Positions 30,857 through 37,942 of a DNA stretch of 37,942 nt are shown piece by piece. The DNA is from Bacteroidota bacterium (GTDB lineage: Bacteria > Bacteroidota > Bacteroidia > Chitinophagales > Chitinophagaceae): NCBI GenBank assembly GCA_023392185.1, contig JAEVZP010000028.1, positions 1 to 37,942 on the forward strand. Reading direction: 5' to 3'. The notes under the pieces were generated by a model. The model made no database searches. It worked only from the letters and a program-made list of their open reading frames with translations, and was not told the DNA's origin. The translations under genes were made by a program, and so were the position numbers. Position 1 is the stretch's first letter. Every line of letters starts with the position of its first letter.

Positions 30857-32515
30857 ATGAAAAAGGCTTTGTTTTTCTGGCTTTGCCTGTTCTGTTATGC
30901 AGCTGCCCAAGCGCAACTGGTGACGCCTCAGACATTCAATGCTTACTTCGACATCGGGGAAGGGCAATCGAGGCACAGACCCAAACATACCGTTGGCAGA
31001 CAGATCATCCCTGACTCTACGGGTATTTATTATTTTGGAAATATAGTCGGAACGGATTCAATTGCAGCAAATGTCTATCAACTTAATGGGAGTATCGGAG
31101 TTGCAAAATATGATTATACTGGTTCCTTACTCTGGAAAAAATGGTACCGCTCGCCCGGTTTTCTGAATTATATCAACTCAAAAAGCCCTGCTATTGTGAC
31201 AAAAGATGGCTTCACTATATTGGGGATAGATGCAGATACCACTTTTCGGGACTCTGCATGGGTTGATCAGCCCTTTTTATTTTTTATAAATAAATCCGGC
31301 GATAGCCTCCGGTTGGTAAAACACTTGGATTCTTTACATGACCGCACCCTTCTATGTGCTACCGGGATGCCTGACCAAAGCATACTGGCTGCCGGGGTAT
31401 GGGGGAGTGCTGACAGAACTTATAGCCTATCGCAGAGACGTTACTTAGCAAATTCTCATAAACTTTACCTGGTAAAGTATGACTCTATTGGCAATATCCT
31501 ATGGGAAAAAACTTATTTTCCTACAGCTAACTTGCCGGTCAATCCATTCAAGATAGCACGCGCTGCCGACGGAGGTATTTTAATCTGCGGTCTTGCCAGC
31601 ACCGGTATTGTACCTTCTTTTGGTCACTTCTTTGCCAAATTCGACTCTTCGGGCAACTTCCTATGGAGCCGTCGCTATCCGTATAACTCAACTGTTTATA
31701 GCTATCTAAGTATGGATATTCCAGACCTATTACCTTTAGACGACGGCGGTTATTACTTTACTTACATGGCCAACACAAAGCCTCCCAGCGGCGACCCTTA
31801 CAATTATAATGCGGTTTATGCTTATGGGAGGGCTAATGCACAGGGAGACACTATGTGGCTTAAAACATATGCAGAATGGATTTCCTCACCTACCGATTCA
31901 GGTGACCGATATTCAGCCCCGGCGTCTTTATTCGTAGATCAGCACAAAAACCTTTTTATTCAGGGGCACCAACTTGATACCAATTTTGTTCCGATGCTTT
32001 TGATAACCGACAGCAACGGACGTATCAAGTCAAAACGAACCTACGACCTATACCGAGGGTACGGAAACCCTTATATGGGAGGTACGGTGCGCAGTCCTTA
32101 CAATACGCTGGTGCACTTCGGCTCTATGGAGTTTAAGACGCTTGTACCTGGTCTGATTGATACGGTAGGCACCTATGGCTGGATCATGCAAACCGATAGC
32201 TTTGGCTGTATGCAACCGGGCTGCGAAATCGCCGATACCGTCTGGCACTACAACCCAACAGCGGTTGCCACTACGGAAGCCTACGAACAAGTCGTTCTGT
32301 ATCCCAATCCGGCCAGCCACCGGGTGGTTTTGGAAGGCGTCCCGCCCGGCAGCCGCTATGACATCATAGACATGAAAGGCACCTGCGCAGGCAGCGGCAC
32401 CGTTGCCCAATCGCGCACCGAGATCAACGTAGAAGCGTTTGTTCCCGGTGTCTATATCATTCGGGTGCTGGTAGGCGACAAGCCACCGGTGCAAATAAGG
32501 CTGGTAAAGCAGTAA
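30857..32515 (+). CDS. T9SS-exported repeat protein, propeller-like (mirror copy)
   Basis: Identical to 5428-7086: signal peptide, W-containing repeats and sorting domain. Confidence 0.85.
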   Translation: MKKALFFWLCLFCYAAAQAQLVTPQTFNAYFDIGEGQSRHRPKHTVGRQIIPDSTGIYYFGNIVGTDSIAANVYQLNGSIGVAKYDYTGSLLWKKWYRSPGFLNYINSKSPAIVTKDGFTILGIDADTTFRDSAWVDQPFLFFINKSGDSLRLVKHLDSLHDRTLLCATGMPDQSILAAGVWGSADRTYSLSQRRYLANSHKLYLVKYDSIGNILWEKTYFPTANLPVNPFKIARAADGGILICGLASTGIVPSFGHFFAKFDSSGNFLWSRRYPYNSTVYSYLSMDIPDLLPLDDGGYYFTYMANTKPPSGDPYNYNAVYAYGRANAQGDTMWLKTYAEWISSPTDSGDRYSAPASLFVDQHKNLFIQGHQLDTNFVPMLLITDSNGRIKSKRTYDLYRGYGNPYMGGTVRSPYNTLVHFGSMEFKTLVPGLIDTVGTYGWIMQTDSFGCMQPGCEIADTVWHYNPTAVATTEAYEQVVLYPNPASHRVVLEGVPPGSRYDIIDMKGTCAGSGTVAQSRTEINVEAFVPGVYIIRVLVGDKPPVQIRLVKQ

Positions 32516-32533
32516 ACTCGCACCTGAATAAAG

Positions 32534-32560
32534 ACGTCTCCCGAAGCCTTCGGGAGACGT
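32534..32560 (+). terminator. Terminator of the propeller-like gene (mirror copy)
   Basis: 12-base stem, mirror of 5383-5409, followed by TTCTTTTTGG. Confidence 0.85.
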
Positions 32561-32625
32561 TTCTTTTTGGGGAAATAGCATCCAATATTCGAGTATTGCA
32601 GGATTTTAGAGCCTATCCAACCCAC

Positions 32626-32697
32626 GCCGGAGGCTCCAACAGCCCGAAGGGCTTCCAACGCGAAGCGTCCAGGCGCAGCTCCAACAACACGAAGTGT
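32626..32697 (+). repeat. GAA-triloop mini-hairpin array upstream of lpxK (mirror copy)
   Basis: Units at 32626-32634, 32642-32652, 32658-32668 and 32687-32697, in the lpxK sense. Mirror of 5246-5317. Confidence 0.65.
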
Positions 32698-32698
32698 G

Positions 32699-32706
32699 TA
32701 CCTTGC
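32699..32706 (+). promoter_or_regulatory. Candidate -7 element of lpxK (mirror copy)
   Basis: TACCTTGC, mirror of 5237-5244, overlapping the alternative GTG start. Confidence 0.3.
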
Positions 32707-32713
32707 CCCTTCC

Positions 32714-33862
32714 ATGTCCCGCAACGCCCTCTACCACGCTTTTAGCCTTGTGCGCATTCTGCTGTATCCGCTGGCCTTGCTCTACGGGGCGGTGGTGTGG
32801 TTGCGCAACCGGCTCTACGACGGCGGCTTTTTCTCTGCCGTTTCGTTTAGTACACCGGTGATTGTAGTGGGCAATCTCTCGGTGGGCGGTACGGGCAAAA
32901 CGCCGCATGTAGAATACCTCATTCGCCTGCTCAAAGACCGCTACCGCGTGGCCACCATGAGCCGGGGCTATAAGCGCCATACGAGCGGTTTTCAGCTCGC
33001 CGACGCCGACACCAACGCCCTGCGCATTGGCGACGAACCCATGCAATACCACCTTGCGTTTCCCCAAATTGCGGTGAGCGTGGCCGAGGAGCGGATGACC
33101 GGCATTCCGGCCTTGTTGCAAAAGTGCCCCGAGGTGGAGGTGGTGTTGCTGGATGACGCCTTTCAGCACCGCAGCGTGAAGCCGGGCCGGGCTGTGCTGA
33201 TCACCGATTTTGCCAAGCCGTTCTACGAAGATTTTATCCTGCCCTACGGCACGCTGCGCGAAAGCCGGAAGGCCTACGAACGGGCGCATATCATCATCGT
33301 ATCTAAATGTCCGCCCGATTTATCGGCGGCAGCGGCGGAGGTGATGCGGCAGAAAATTGCTCCGAAGGCGCACCAAACGGTTTTGTTTTCCACCATTGAA
33401 TACGGCGTTGCGTATGATCTTTTTTCCGGAAATCCGGTGGATTTAAAGGGGAAAAGCACCCTCGTAGTAGCTGGTATTGCCAAGCCTGCGCCTTTAGAAG
33501 CTTATGTTGCCTCGCTGGCGGAGGCCACGCATTTGCTTTCTTATCCCGATCACCATTATTTTGTTTCCAGAGATCTGGACGAGATCGAAAGCACACTGCG
33601 CAACTGGCAGGTTCCGGAAAAAATCATCGTTACCACCCAGAAAGATGCTGCCCGCCTGTTGCTCCACCGCCAACGTCTGGAGCGCGACGGCTGGAGGGTA
33701 GCGGTATTGCCGATTCAGGTGCGGTTTCTGTTTGACAACGGCGCGGTTTTCGACGAAGCCATTCTTTCCTATGTGGACGCTGAGGTGGCCGAAAACCGGG
33801 CTTTCTTCGGATACCCGGAGCCGCCGGAAACACCGGAAAACCTACCGGAGTATTATCCGTAA
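32714..33862 (+). CDS. lpxK: Tetraacyldisaccharide 4'-kinase (mirror copy)
   Basis: Identical to 4081-5229, with Walker A GGTGKTP and the DDAFQHR motif. LpxK is normally single copy, so a second identical gene is one more reason to suspect a fold-back. Confidence 0.88.
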   Translation: MSRNALYHAFSLVRILLYPLALLYGAVVWLRNRLYDGGFFSAVSFSTPVIVVGNLSVGGTGKTPHVEYLIRLLKDRYRVATMSRGYKRHTSGFQLADADTNALRIGDEPMQYHLAFPQIAVSVAEERMTGIPALLQKCPEVEVVLLDDAFQHRSVKPGRAVLITDFAKPFYEDFILPYGTLRESRKAYERAHIIIVSKCPPDLSAAAAEVMRQKIAPKAHQTVLFSTIEYGVAYDLFSGNPVDLKGKSTLVVAGIAKPAPLEAYVASLAEATHLLSYPDHHYFVSRDLDEIESTLRNWQVPEKIIVTTQKDAARLLLHRQRLERDGWRVAVLPIQVRFLFDNGAVFDEAILSYVDAEVAENRAFFGYPEPPETPENLPEYYP

Positions 33863-33886
33863 CAATCATGCATTCGTGCTGTGTCT

Positions 33887-33909
33887 GGGTAGCTCAGGCG
33901 CAGCTACCC
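33887..33909. terminator. GGGTAGCT hairpin in the lpxK/GNAT gap (mirror copy)
   Basis: Mirror of 4034-4056; eight-base stem without a U-run. Confidence 0.35.
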
Positions 33910-33934
33910 GACCTCATTTATCAGCGCAGGGGCT

Positions 33935-34477
33935 TCAAACCTGGCTGCCGGCCAGCCAGGTTTCTTTATCGATGCTGTAGATAAAATTCAGTCGCGCCGG
34001 CTCGCCAAAATAAGCAATTTCGGCTTCGCCAACCTTGCGTGCGCCCAGCCGTTCAATAGCCATCTGCGAGCGGGTATTGGTTGCGCCGATATGAAAATCG
34101 ACCCGCGAGACGGTTTTGAAAAGAAAATCGAGCAGCAGGGTTTTAACAGATTTGTTCAGGCCCGTTCCCCAATACTCCGTTCCGTAAAACGTGTAGCCAA
34201 TCAGGATGCTGTTGTCGGCCGTGCTCAGGTCGTAGATGCGGGTGCTGCCGGCTACTGCGCCGGTGCGTTTGTCGATAATCTTATAAGCGCCCTTGCTTTG
34301 CAGCGCACCGGTGAAGAAATTCCGGAAAATGTCCTTTTTCCAGCGGTCCGGATTGGGGTGTTGCTCCCAGATCTTCGGGTCGGAAGCCACGGCATAAAGG
34401 CTTTCAAAATCGCTTTCCTGTAAAGGGAAAAGGATCGCGCGGTCGTTTTCGAGGACGGTTTGGGTATTCAGTTGCAT
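33935..34477 (-). CDS. GNAT-family N-acetyltransferase (mirror copy)
   Basis: Identical to 3466-4008, with the EYWGTGLNKSVK acetyl-CoA loop. Confidence 0.82.
   Translation of the reverse strand: MQLNTQTVLENDRAILFPLQESDFESLYAVASDPKIWEQHPNPDRWKKDIFRNFFTGALQSKGAYKIIDKRTGAVAGSTRIYDLSTADNSILIGYTFYGTEYWGTGLNKSVKTLLLDFLFKTVSRVDFHIGATNTRSQMAIERLGARKVGEAEIAYFGEPARLNFIYSIDKETWLAGSQV
33938..33962 (+). terminator. Hairpin in the GNAT 3' end, likely lpxK terminator (mirror copy)
   Basis: Mirror of 3981-4005; 10-base stem followed by TTCTTTAT in the lpxK direction. Confidence 0.5.
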
Positions 34478-34805
34478 AGGTAGTGAAATAAGGCAGCACA
34501 GAGAAAACCGGGCCTAATGATCCGGAAATTATAGTTCCGAAGGCCCTTCTTCATAGGGGCAGAAAGGGTGTTCGCAGGGGAAACAGCATTTTGACCCTTA
34601 AAGTTAAGCCCGGCCCAACTGCCGATACCGCCCGGCACTTTCCGGAAATAATGCCAAAATCGGCTGTTCGCATTTCGTTCTCCAATCATTCACCTCATAA
34701 GATGCTTAGCAGATGAGTAGAGGTATTTAAATACTTTTTCCCGTTTTTGAAAACAGCGTGCCCGGGCGGCCGGATACCTTTGGTTCGTTTTAAAATATTT
34801 ATATT
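34478..34805. other. Divergent GNAT/DUF2249 region (mirror copy)
   Basis: Mirror of 3138-3465. It contains TTTCCGGAAA at 34639-34648, GTATTTAAATAC at 34723-34734 and the -7 box TACCTTTG at 34775-34782. No gene is seen. Confidence 0.55.
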
Positions 34806-35576
34806 ATGAACTCCGAAGTTCTGCAACCCGAAATAACGCCTGCCGGTGAACTGGATGTGCGCGTGCTGGTGCCCATTCAGCGGCATGAGTTGCTCCTCAA
34901 AATATTTGGCGAGCTGCCCGTGGCCGACAGCTTTGTATTCATCAACGATCACGACCCGATTCCCCTGTATTATGAATTCAAATCCATTCATGGCGATGTC
35001 GTAGGCTGGGAATACCTCCATAAAGGCGGTCGCGAGTGGAAAGTGAAAGTAACCCGCACGGAAGCCTCCCAGGGCCAGTTGACGGAGGGCGTTTCTACGT
35101 TGATTGACCTGCGCCGCGTCGATCCGAAAGACTGGAAGCAGGTGGTGTTTCACCGTTATGGCATGATGGAACAAGGCACTGTAATGGAGCTCATTGCCGA
35201 CACGCGCTCCACCGAAATCGAAGCCATCTTCAAAGCCAAATTTGGCGGCCGTCATCAGTGGACCTATCGCAAAGAAGTGCCGGATGCTTATATCGTTCAC
35301 ATCCGCAAGGAAGACCAAAGTGGCCTGGGCGACGAAGGGTTTTCGGTGGTCAACACCTTCGATATCCGCCCGTATCCGCCTACCGAGCGCCACGAAATGT
35401 TCTATAAAGCATTTGCCGATATCCGACCCGGCGAGGCCTTTGAATTTATCAACGACCACGATCCTAAACCGCTGTATTATCAGATGGAAGCCGAAAGCAA
35501 GGAACCGTTCCGCTGGCAATATCTGGAGCAAGGCCCGGAAGCCTGGAAAGTGCGGGTGGTGAAAGTGAAAGGGTAG
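34806..35576 (+). CDS. Tandem DUF2249 protein (mirror copy)
   Basis: Identical to 2367-3137, with two FINDHDP modules and a divergent middle module. Confidence 0.8.
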   Translation: MNSEVLQPEITPAGELDVRVLVPIQRHELLLKIFGELPVADSFVFINDHDPIPLYYEFKSIHGDVVGWEYLHKGGREWKVKVTRTEASQGQLTEGVSTLIDLRRVDPKDWKQVVFHRYGMMEQGTVMELIADTRSTEIEAIFKAKFGGRHQWTYRKEVPDAYIVHIRKEDQSGLGDEGFSVVNTFDIRPYPPTERHEMFYKAFADIRPGEAFEFINDHDPKPLYYQMEAESKEPFRWQYLEQGPEAWKVRVVKVKG

Positions 35577-35746
35577 GGCTATTATTGCTTGAGAGTGAGT
35601 TGCTTAAAGTAGAGTGCATTATGTTCCAAGATTCTTGGAGCATGCATGTGCGACGGCCCATTACCGAAACAGGCTAAAGCATTTTGTTTGTGTAGTAAGA
35701 ACAATTTCGCCGAACGAGAGTCGCCGGCTTGTTGAGGGATGCCTTT

Positions 35747-36916
35747 TTATTGTGTAGCAATACTTTTCGTATCATAACTGCTTGTGCTGGCGCTTCTTAT
35801 TGTCGTATATTTATTTTTAAGCTTTAAAAACAATTTTTCGTAGTATTCATAGCTCAAGTACGCCAGTAATATTGTTAACGCAGTAATTATTGAATAAACA
35901 ATTAGGTAGTTAGCTACCTTGTCTTCAAGACGGCCTATTAACTGGGCAGTAAAGAAGATGATTATCGGGTGAATCACGTAAATACCATAGGAGATTTTAC
36001 CGATAAGGTCAAAGAGCTTATTTTCTAGATTCAGAATGTTGTTCTTCTTGGTTATTTGCCCCATAATCAAGAATAAGGCTACCATAGAAATTATTTCTCC
36101 GTCAATCACAGACGCAATGTGAAATTTGTTAACAATAAGTAAAGCGATGCACAGCCAAGACAGCGCCTGCGTTAAGATATGTGTTGAAATGCGTAGAAAA
36201 ATTCTGTTACCCCAATAATAAAGAATGGCACCGGCTACGCCGACCAGCATATTATGAAAGCGTGTTACGGAAATAGCTACAAAAGGAATATGTACCTGAT
36301 ATTTTCTATCTAATATCCAGAATATTGCTTTAAGAAGGAGTAAAGTAATTATCATTAAGAGTGATACATAAAAAAGCTTCTTATTTGGAAGCTTTGCTAA
36401 ATGTGGGAAGAACACATAGAATTGTTCTTCAACTCCCAGAGACCAGTAATGCGCAAGAAAGGGCAGTGTTTTACCGAGTATAAATGGGATGTTAGCAGCA
36501 AGGAAAATGTAAAAAGGGATAGAAGACGGAATGAATTGTAATCCAAAAGCCAATATGGTTATCAAGCATATGGATAAGTATAGATAATATAGTGGCCAGA
36601 TTCGTAAAGCTCGTCTTATGTAAAAATCTTTAATTTTTACTCTGCCGGAGAATTCCTTCTCCTTTAAAAGCAAGTAGGTGATTAAGAAGCCACTTAATGT
36701 AAAAAAAATAGTAACGCCATAACCGGCTAGGGAATGCCCTTTGGCATTCCCATCCATGTCAGTACCGAATATCTTATTATCAAGTCCGAAACTTTCAAGT
36801 CCCAGTGTGATGTGAGATATAACAACAGCTAAGGCCGCTATTGCTCTAATTCCATTAAGACCGGGCAGATAAATAACCTTTGATGCTTCAGCAGAACTGG
36901 ATTTTTTAGGATACAC
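35747..36916 (-). CDS. Membrane O-acyltransferase, acyltransferase-3 family (mirror copy)
   Basis: Identical to 1027-2196, AT-rich, GTG start. Confidence 0.84.
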   Translation of the reverse strand: MYPKKSSSAEASKVIYLPGLNGIRAIAALAVVISHITLGLESFGLDNKIFGTDMDGNAKGHSLAGYGVTIFFTLSGFLITYLLLKEKEFSGRVKIKDFYIRRALRIWPLYYLYLSICLITILAFGLQFIPSSIPFYIFLAANIPFILGKTLPFLAHYWSLGVEEQFYVFFPHLAKLPNKKLFYVSLLMIITLLLLKAIFWILDRKYQVHIPFVAISVTRFHNMLVGVAGAILYYWGNRIFLRISTHILTQALSWLCIALLIVNKFHIASVIDGEIISMVALFLIMGQITKKNNILNLENKLFDLIGKISYGIYVIHPIIIFFTAQLIGRLEDKVANYLIVYSIITALTILLAYLSYEYYEKLFLKLKNKYTTIRSASTSSYDTKSIATQ

Positions 36917-36941
36917 TAATATTTACTTAATTGAATTGCGG

Positions 36942-36972
36942 CGAAGATATTTGAATCTCATTAACCATGCAA
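36942..36972 (-). promoter_or_regulatory. Acyltransferase promoter (mirror copy)
   Basis: Mirror of 971-1001, with TTG and TATCTTCG at 20-base spacing. Confidence 0.4.
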
Positions 36973-37159
36973 GCTCAAAGATGATTTCTAGAATTGAAGA
37001 GGGTCATTCCGTTGTCGAGTAAATATTAAGATTTCGCGTGCATTTTCTTGCAGTGAATTCCCGAAGTGAGGGAGAGCATTCATACTGTCAGTGCCCCTAA
37101 AAATCGGACAGTTTAAAAGTAGAGAATCATTTCTAACTTTAAAACTCAATATTAGGGAA

Positions 37160-37453
37160 ATGCGAAAATCAAGATTCAGTGAGAGCCAGATCGTCAAGGC
37201 GCTCAAAGAGCAGGAAGGCGGGCTGAAGGTGGCAGAGATCTGCCGCAGTCTTGGCATCTCAGAGGCTACTTTCTACCAGTGGAAGAGCAAATATGGCGGC
37301 ATGGAAGCCTCGGAGGTAAAGCGCCTCAAGGAGTTGGAAGAAGAGCACAGTAAGCTTAAACGGATGTATGCAGAACTGGCCATGGACACGCAGGCCCTAA
37401 AAGATTTATTCGCAAAAAAAGGATGGGCCCTGCCAGCCGGGATGAAGCTATAA
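37160..37453 (+). CDS. IS3-family transposase OrfA (mirror copy)
   Basis: Identical to 490-783. The A7 frameshift run is at 37414-37420. Confidence 0.86.
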   Translation: MRKSRFSESQIVKALKEQEGGLKVAEICRSLGISEATFYQWKSKYGGMEASEVKRLKELEEEHSKLKRMYAELAMDTQALKDLFAKKGWALPAGMKL

Positions 37454-37942
37454 GCGAGTTGAAAGAACTTGGATGGAGCGTGAGCAGGGCCTGCAAACTG
37501 ATGGGTACTACCAGAAGCGGCTACTACTACAAAAGCCGTAAAGACGATTCAGCGCTGATTGCTGCCTTGCAGCAGCTGGCCTCCCAATATCCGTCATACG
37601 GCTTTAGGAAGTGCTATGCCATGCTTCGCCGACAAGGAAGGCCGGACAACCGAAAGAGAGTCTATAGGGTTTATCGGCTGCTGAAGCTGAACCTGAGAAA
37701 GAGAAAAGGCAAGCGCAGACTGCCGGAGCGGATCAGGCAGCCATTGGAACAGCAGCCCAGGGTCGATCAGGTATGGGCGCTGGACTTTATGAGCGACAGT
37801 CTGGTCTGCGGCGGCAAGGTGCGGACGCTGAACGTGATGGACGAGGGCAGCCGGGAAGGGCTGGCCATAGAGGCAGCCTCTTCCATTGGCTCACAGCGCT
37901 GCATCCGGGTGCTGGAACGGGTAATGGAGGCAAGAGGGGCCA
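37423..37942 (+). CDS. IS3-family transposase OrfB, partial (mirror copy)
   Basis: Identical to 1-520; cut at the window edge after the first catalytic Asp region. Confidence 0.84.
   Translation, partial: MGPASRDEAISELKELGWSVSRACKLMGTTRSGYYYKSRKDDSALIAALQQLASQYPSYGFRKCYAMLRRQGRPDNRKRVYRVYRLLKLNLRKRKGKRRLPERIRQPLEQQPRVDQVWALDFMSDSLVCGGKVRTLNVMDEGSREGLAIEAASSIGSQRCIRVLERVMEARGA

Larger units (their letters stand above)
1..37942. repeat. Whole-window perfect inverted duplication (arms 1-18971 and 18972-37942)
   Basis: The last bases of the window are the reverse complement of the first bases. Each coding region has a mirror partner at 37943 minus its coordinates with an identical protein, for example 18190-18903 plus and 19040-19753 minus. 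Intergenic sequence mirrors too, and no mismatch was found in the stretches compared by eye. There is no unique spacer at the axis. Long spacer-less palindromes are known to be unstable in bacteria, and fold-back joins are a known product of assembly graphs and of multiple-displacement amplification, so an artefact is the favoured inference. Annotation on the right arm should not be counted as independent gene copies. Confidence 0.97.
37086..37942 (+). mobile_element. IS3-family element, truncated (mirror copy)
   Basis: Mirror of 1-857, ending at exactly the same base of orfB as the left end. The first base of the element is placed at about 37086 (TGTCAGTGCCCC). Confidence 0.82.

Noticed and set aside
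18972..37942. Treating right-arm genes as true paralogues or a gene-dosage duplication
   Set aside because: Identity extends through non-coding DNA with no difference seen and no spacer at the axis, so it is not evidence for separate, functioning copies without read support.
1..37942. Viral or linear-plasmid genome with terminal inverted repeats or hairpin ends
   Set aside because: There are no replication, capsid or telomere-resolution genes. The content is ordinary chromosomal genes, and the ends fall mid-gene in an IS.

Overview
The window is one 18,971-base sequence followed by its own reverse complement. The mirror axis lies between bases 18971 and 18972, with no spacer. Every gene, repeat and hairpin at position x on the left recurs on the opposite strand at 37943-x on the right, and the encoded proteins are identical wherever compared. 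The real information content is therefore about 19 kb. The most economical reading is a fold-back assembly or amplification product seeded by a terminator hairpin at the axis and stopped at both ends inside the same insertion-sequence transposase gene. A true 38-kb perfect palindrome is possible but would be exceptional.

The DNA looks like a Bacteroidota chromosome, probably from the Cytophagales/Chitinophagales side. Three secreted proteins end in type IX secretion (T9SS) sorting domains with the YPNP/FPNP motif. Promoters fit the Bacteroidota -7 element TAnnTTTG, Shine-Dalgarno sequences are largely absent, and a heme oxygenase/bacteriophytochrome pair is present.

Left-arm layout: a truncated IS3-family element (1-857); an AT-rich acyltransferase (1027-2196); a DUF2249-repeat protein (2367-3137, minus); a GNAT acetyltransferase (3466-4008); lpxK (4081-5229, minus); two T9SS cargo proteins on the minus strand, a repeat/propeller protein (5428-7086) and a beta-helix protein (7167-9605); glutamate formiminotransferase (10135-11169, minus); heme oxygenase and phytochrome overlapping by ATGA (11653-13778); a multi-PAS histidine kinase (14082-16472); a T9SS-exported endonuclease/exonuclease/phosphatase protein (16767-17969, minus); and a family-2 glycosyltransferase (18190-18903). 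The right arm (18972-37942) repeats these in reverse order and opposite strand.

Functional themes are cell envelope work (lpxK, glycosyltransferase, acyltransferase), secretion of extracellular proteins, and red-light sensing. In the light module, heme oxygenase makes biliverdin for a phytochrome that lacks an output domain, and a soluble kinase lies just downstream. Intergenic DNA is rich in hairpins and dispersed repeats. The most striking sequence-wide signal is the palindrome TTTCCGGAAA: its 8-base core TTCCGGAA occurs 17 times per arm against about 0.3 expected by chance, in all reading frames and between genes, and is absent from the segments that look recently acquired.
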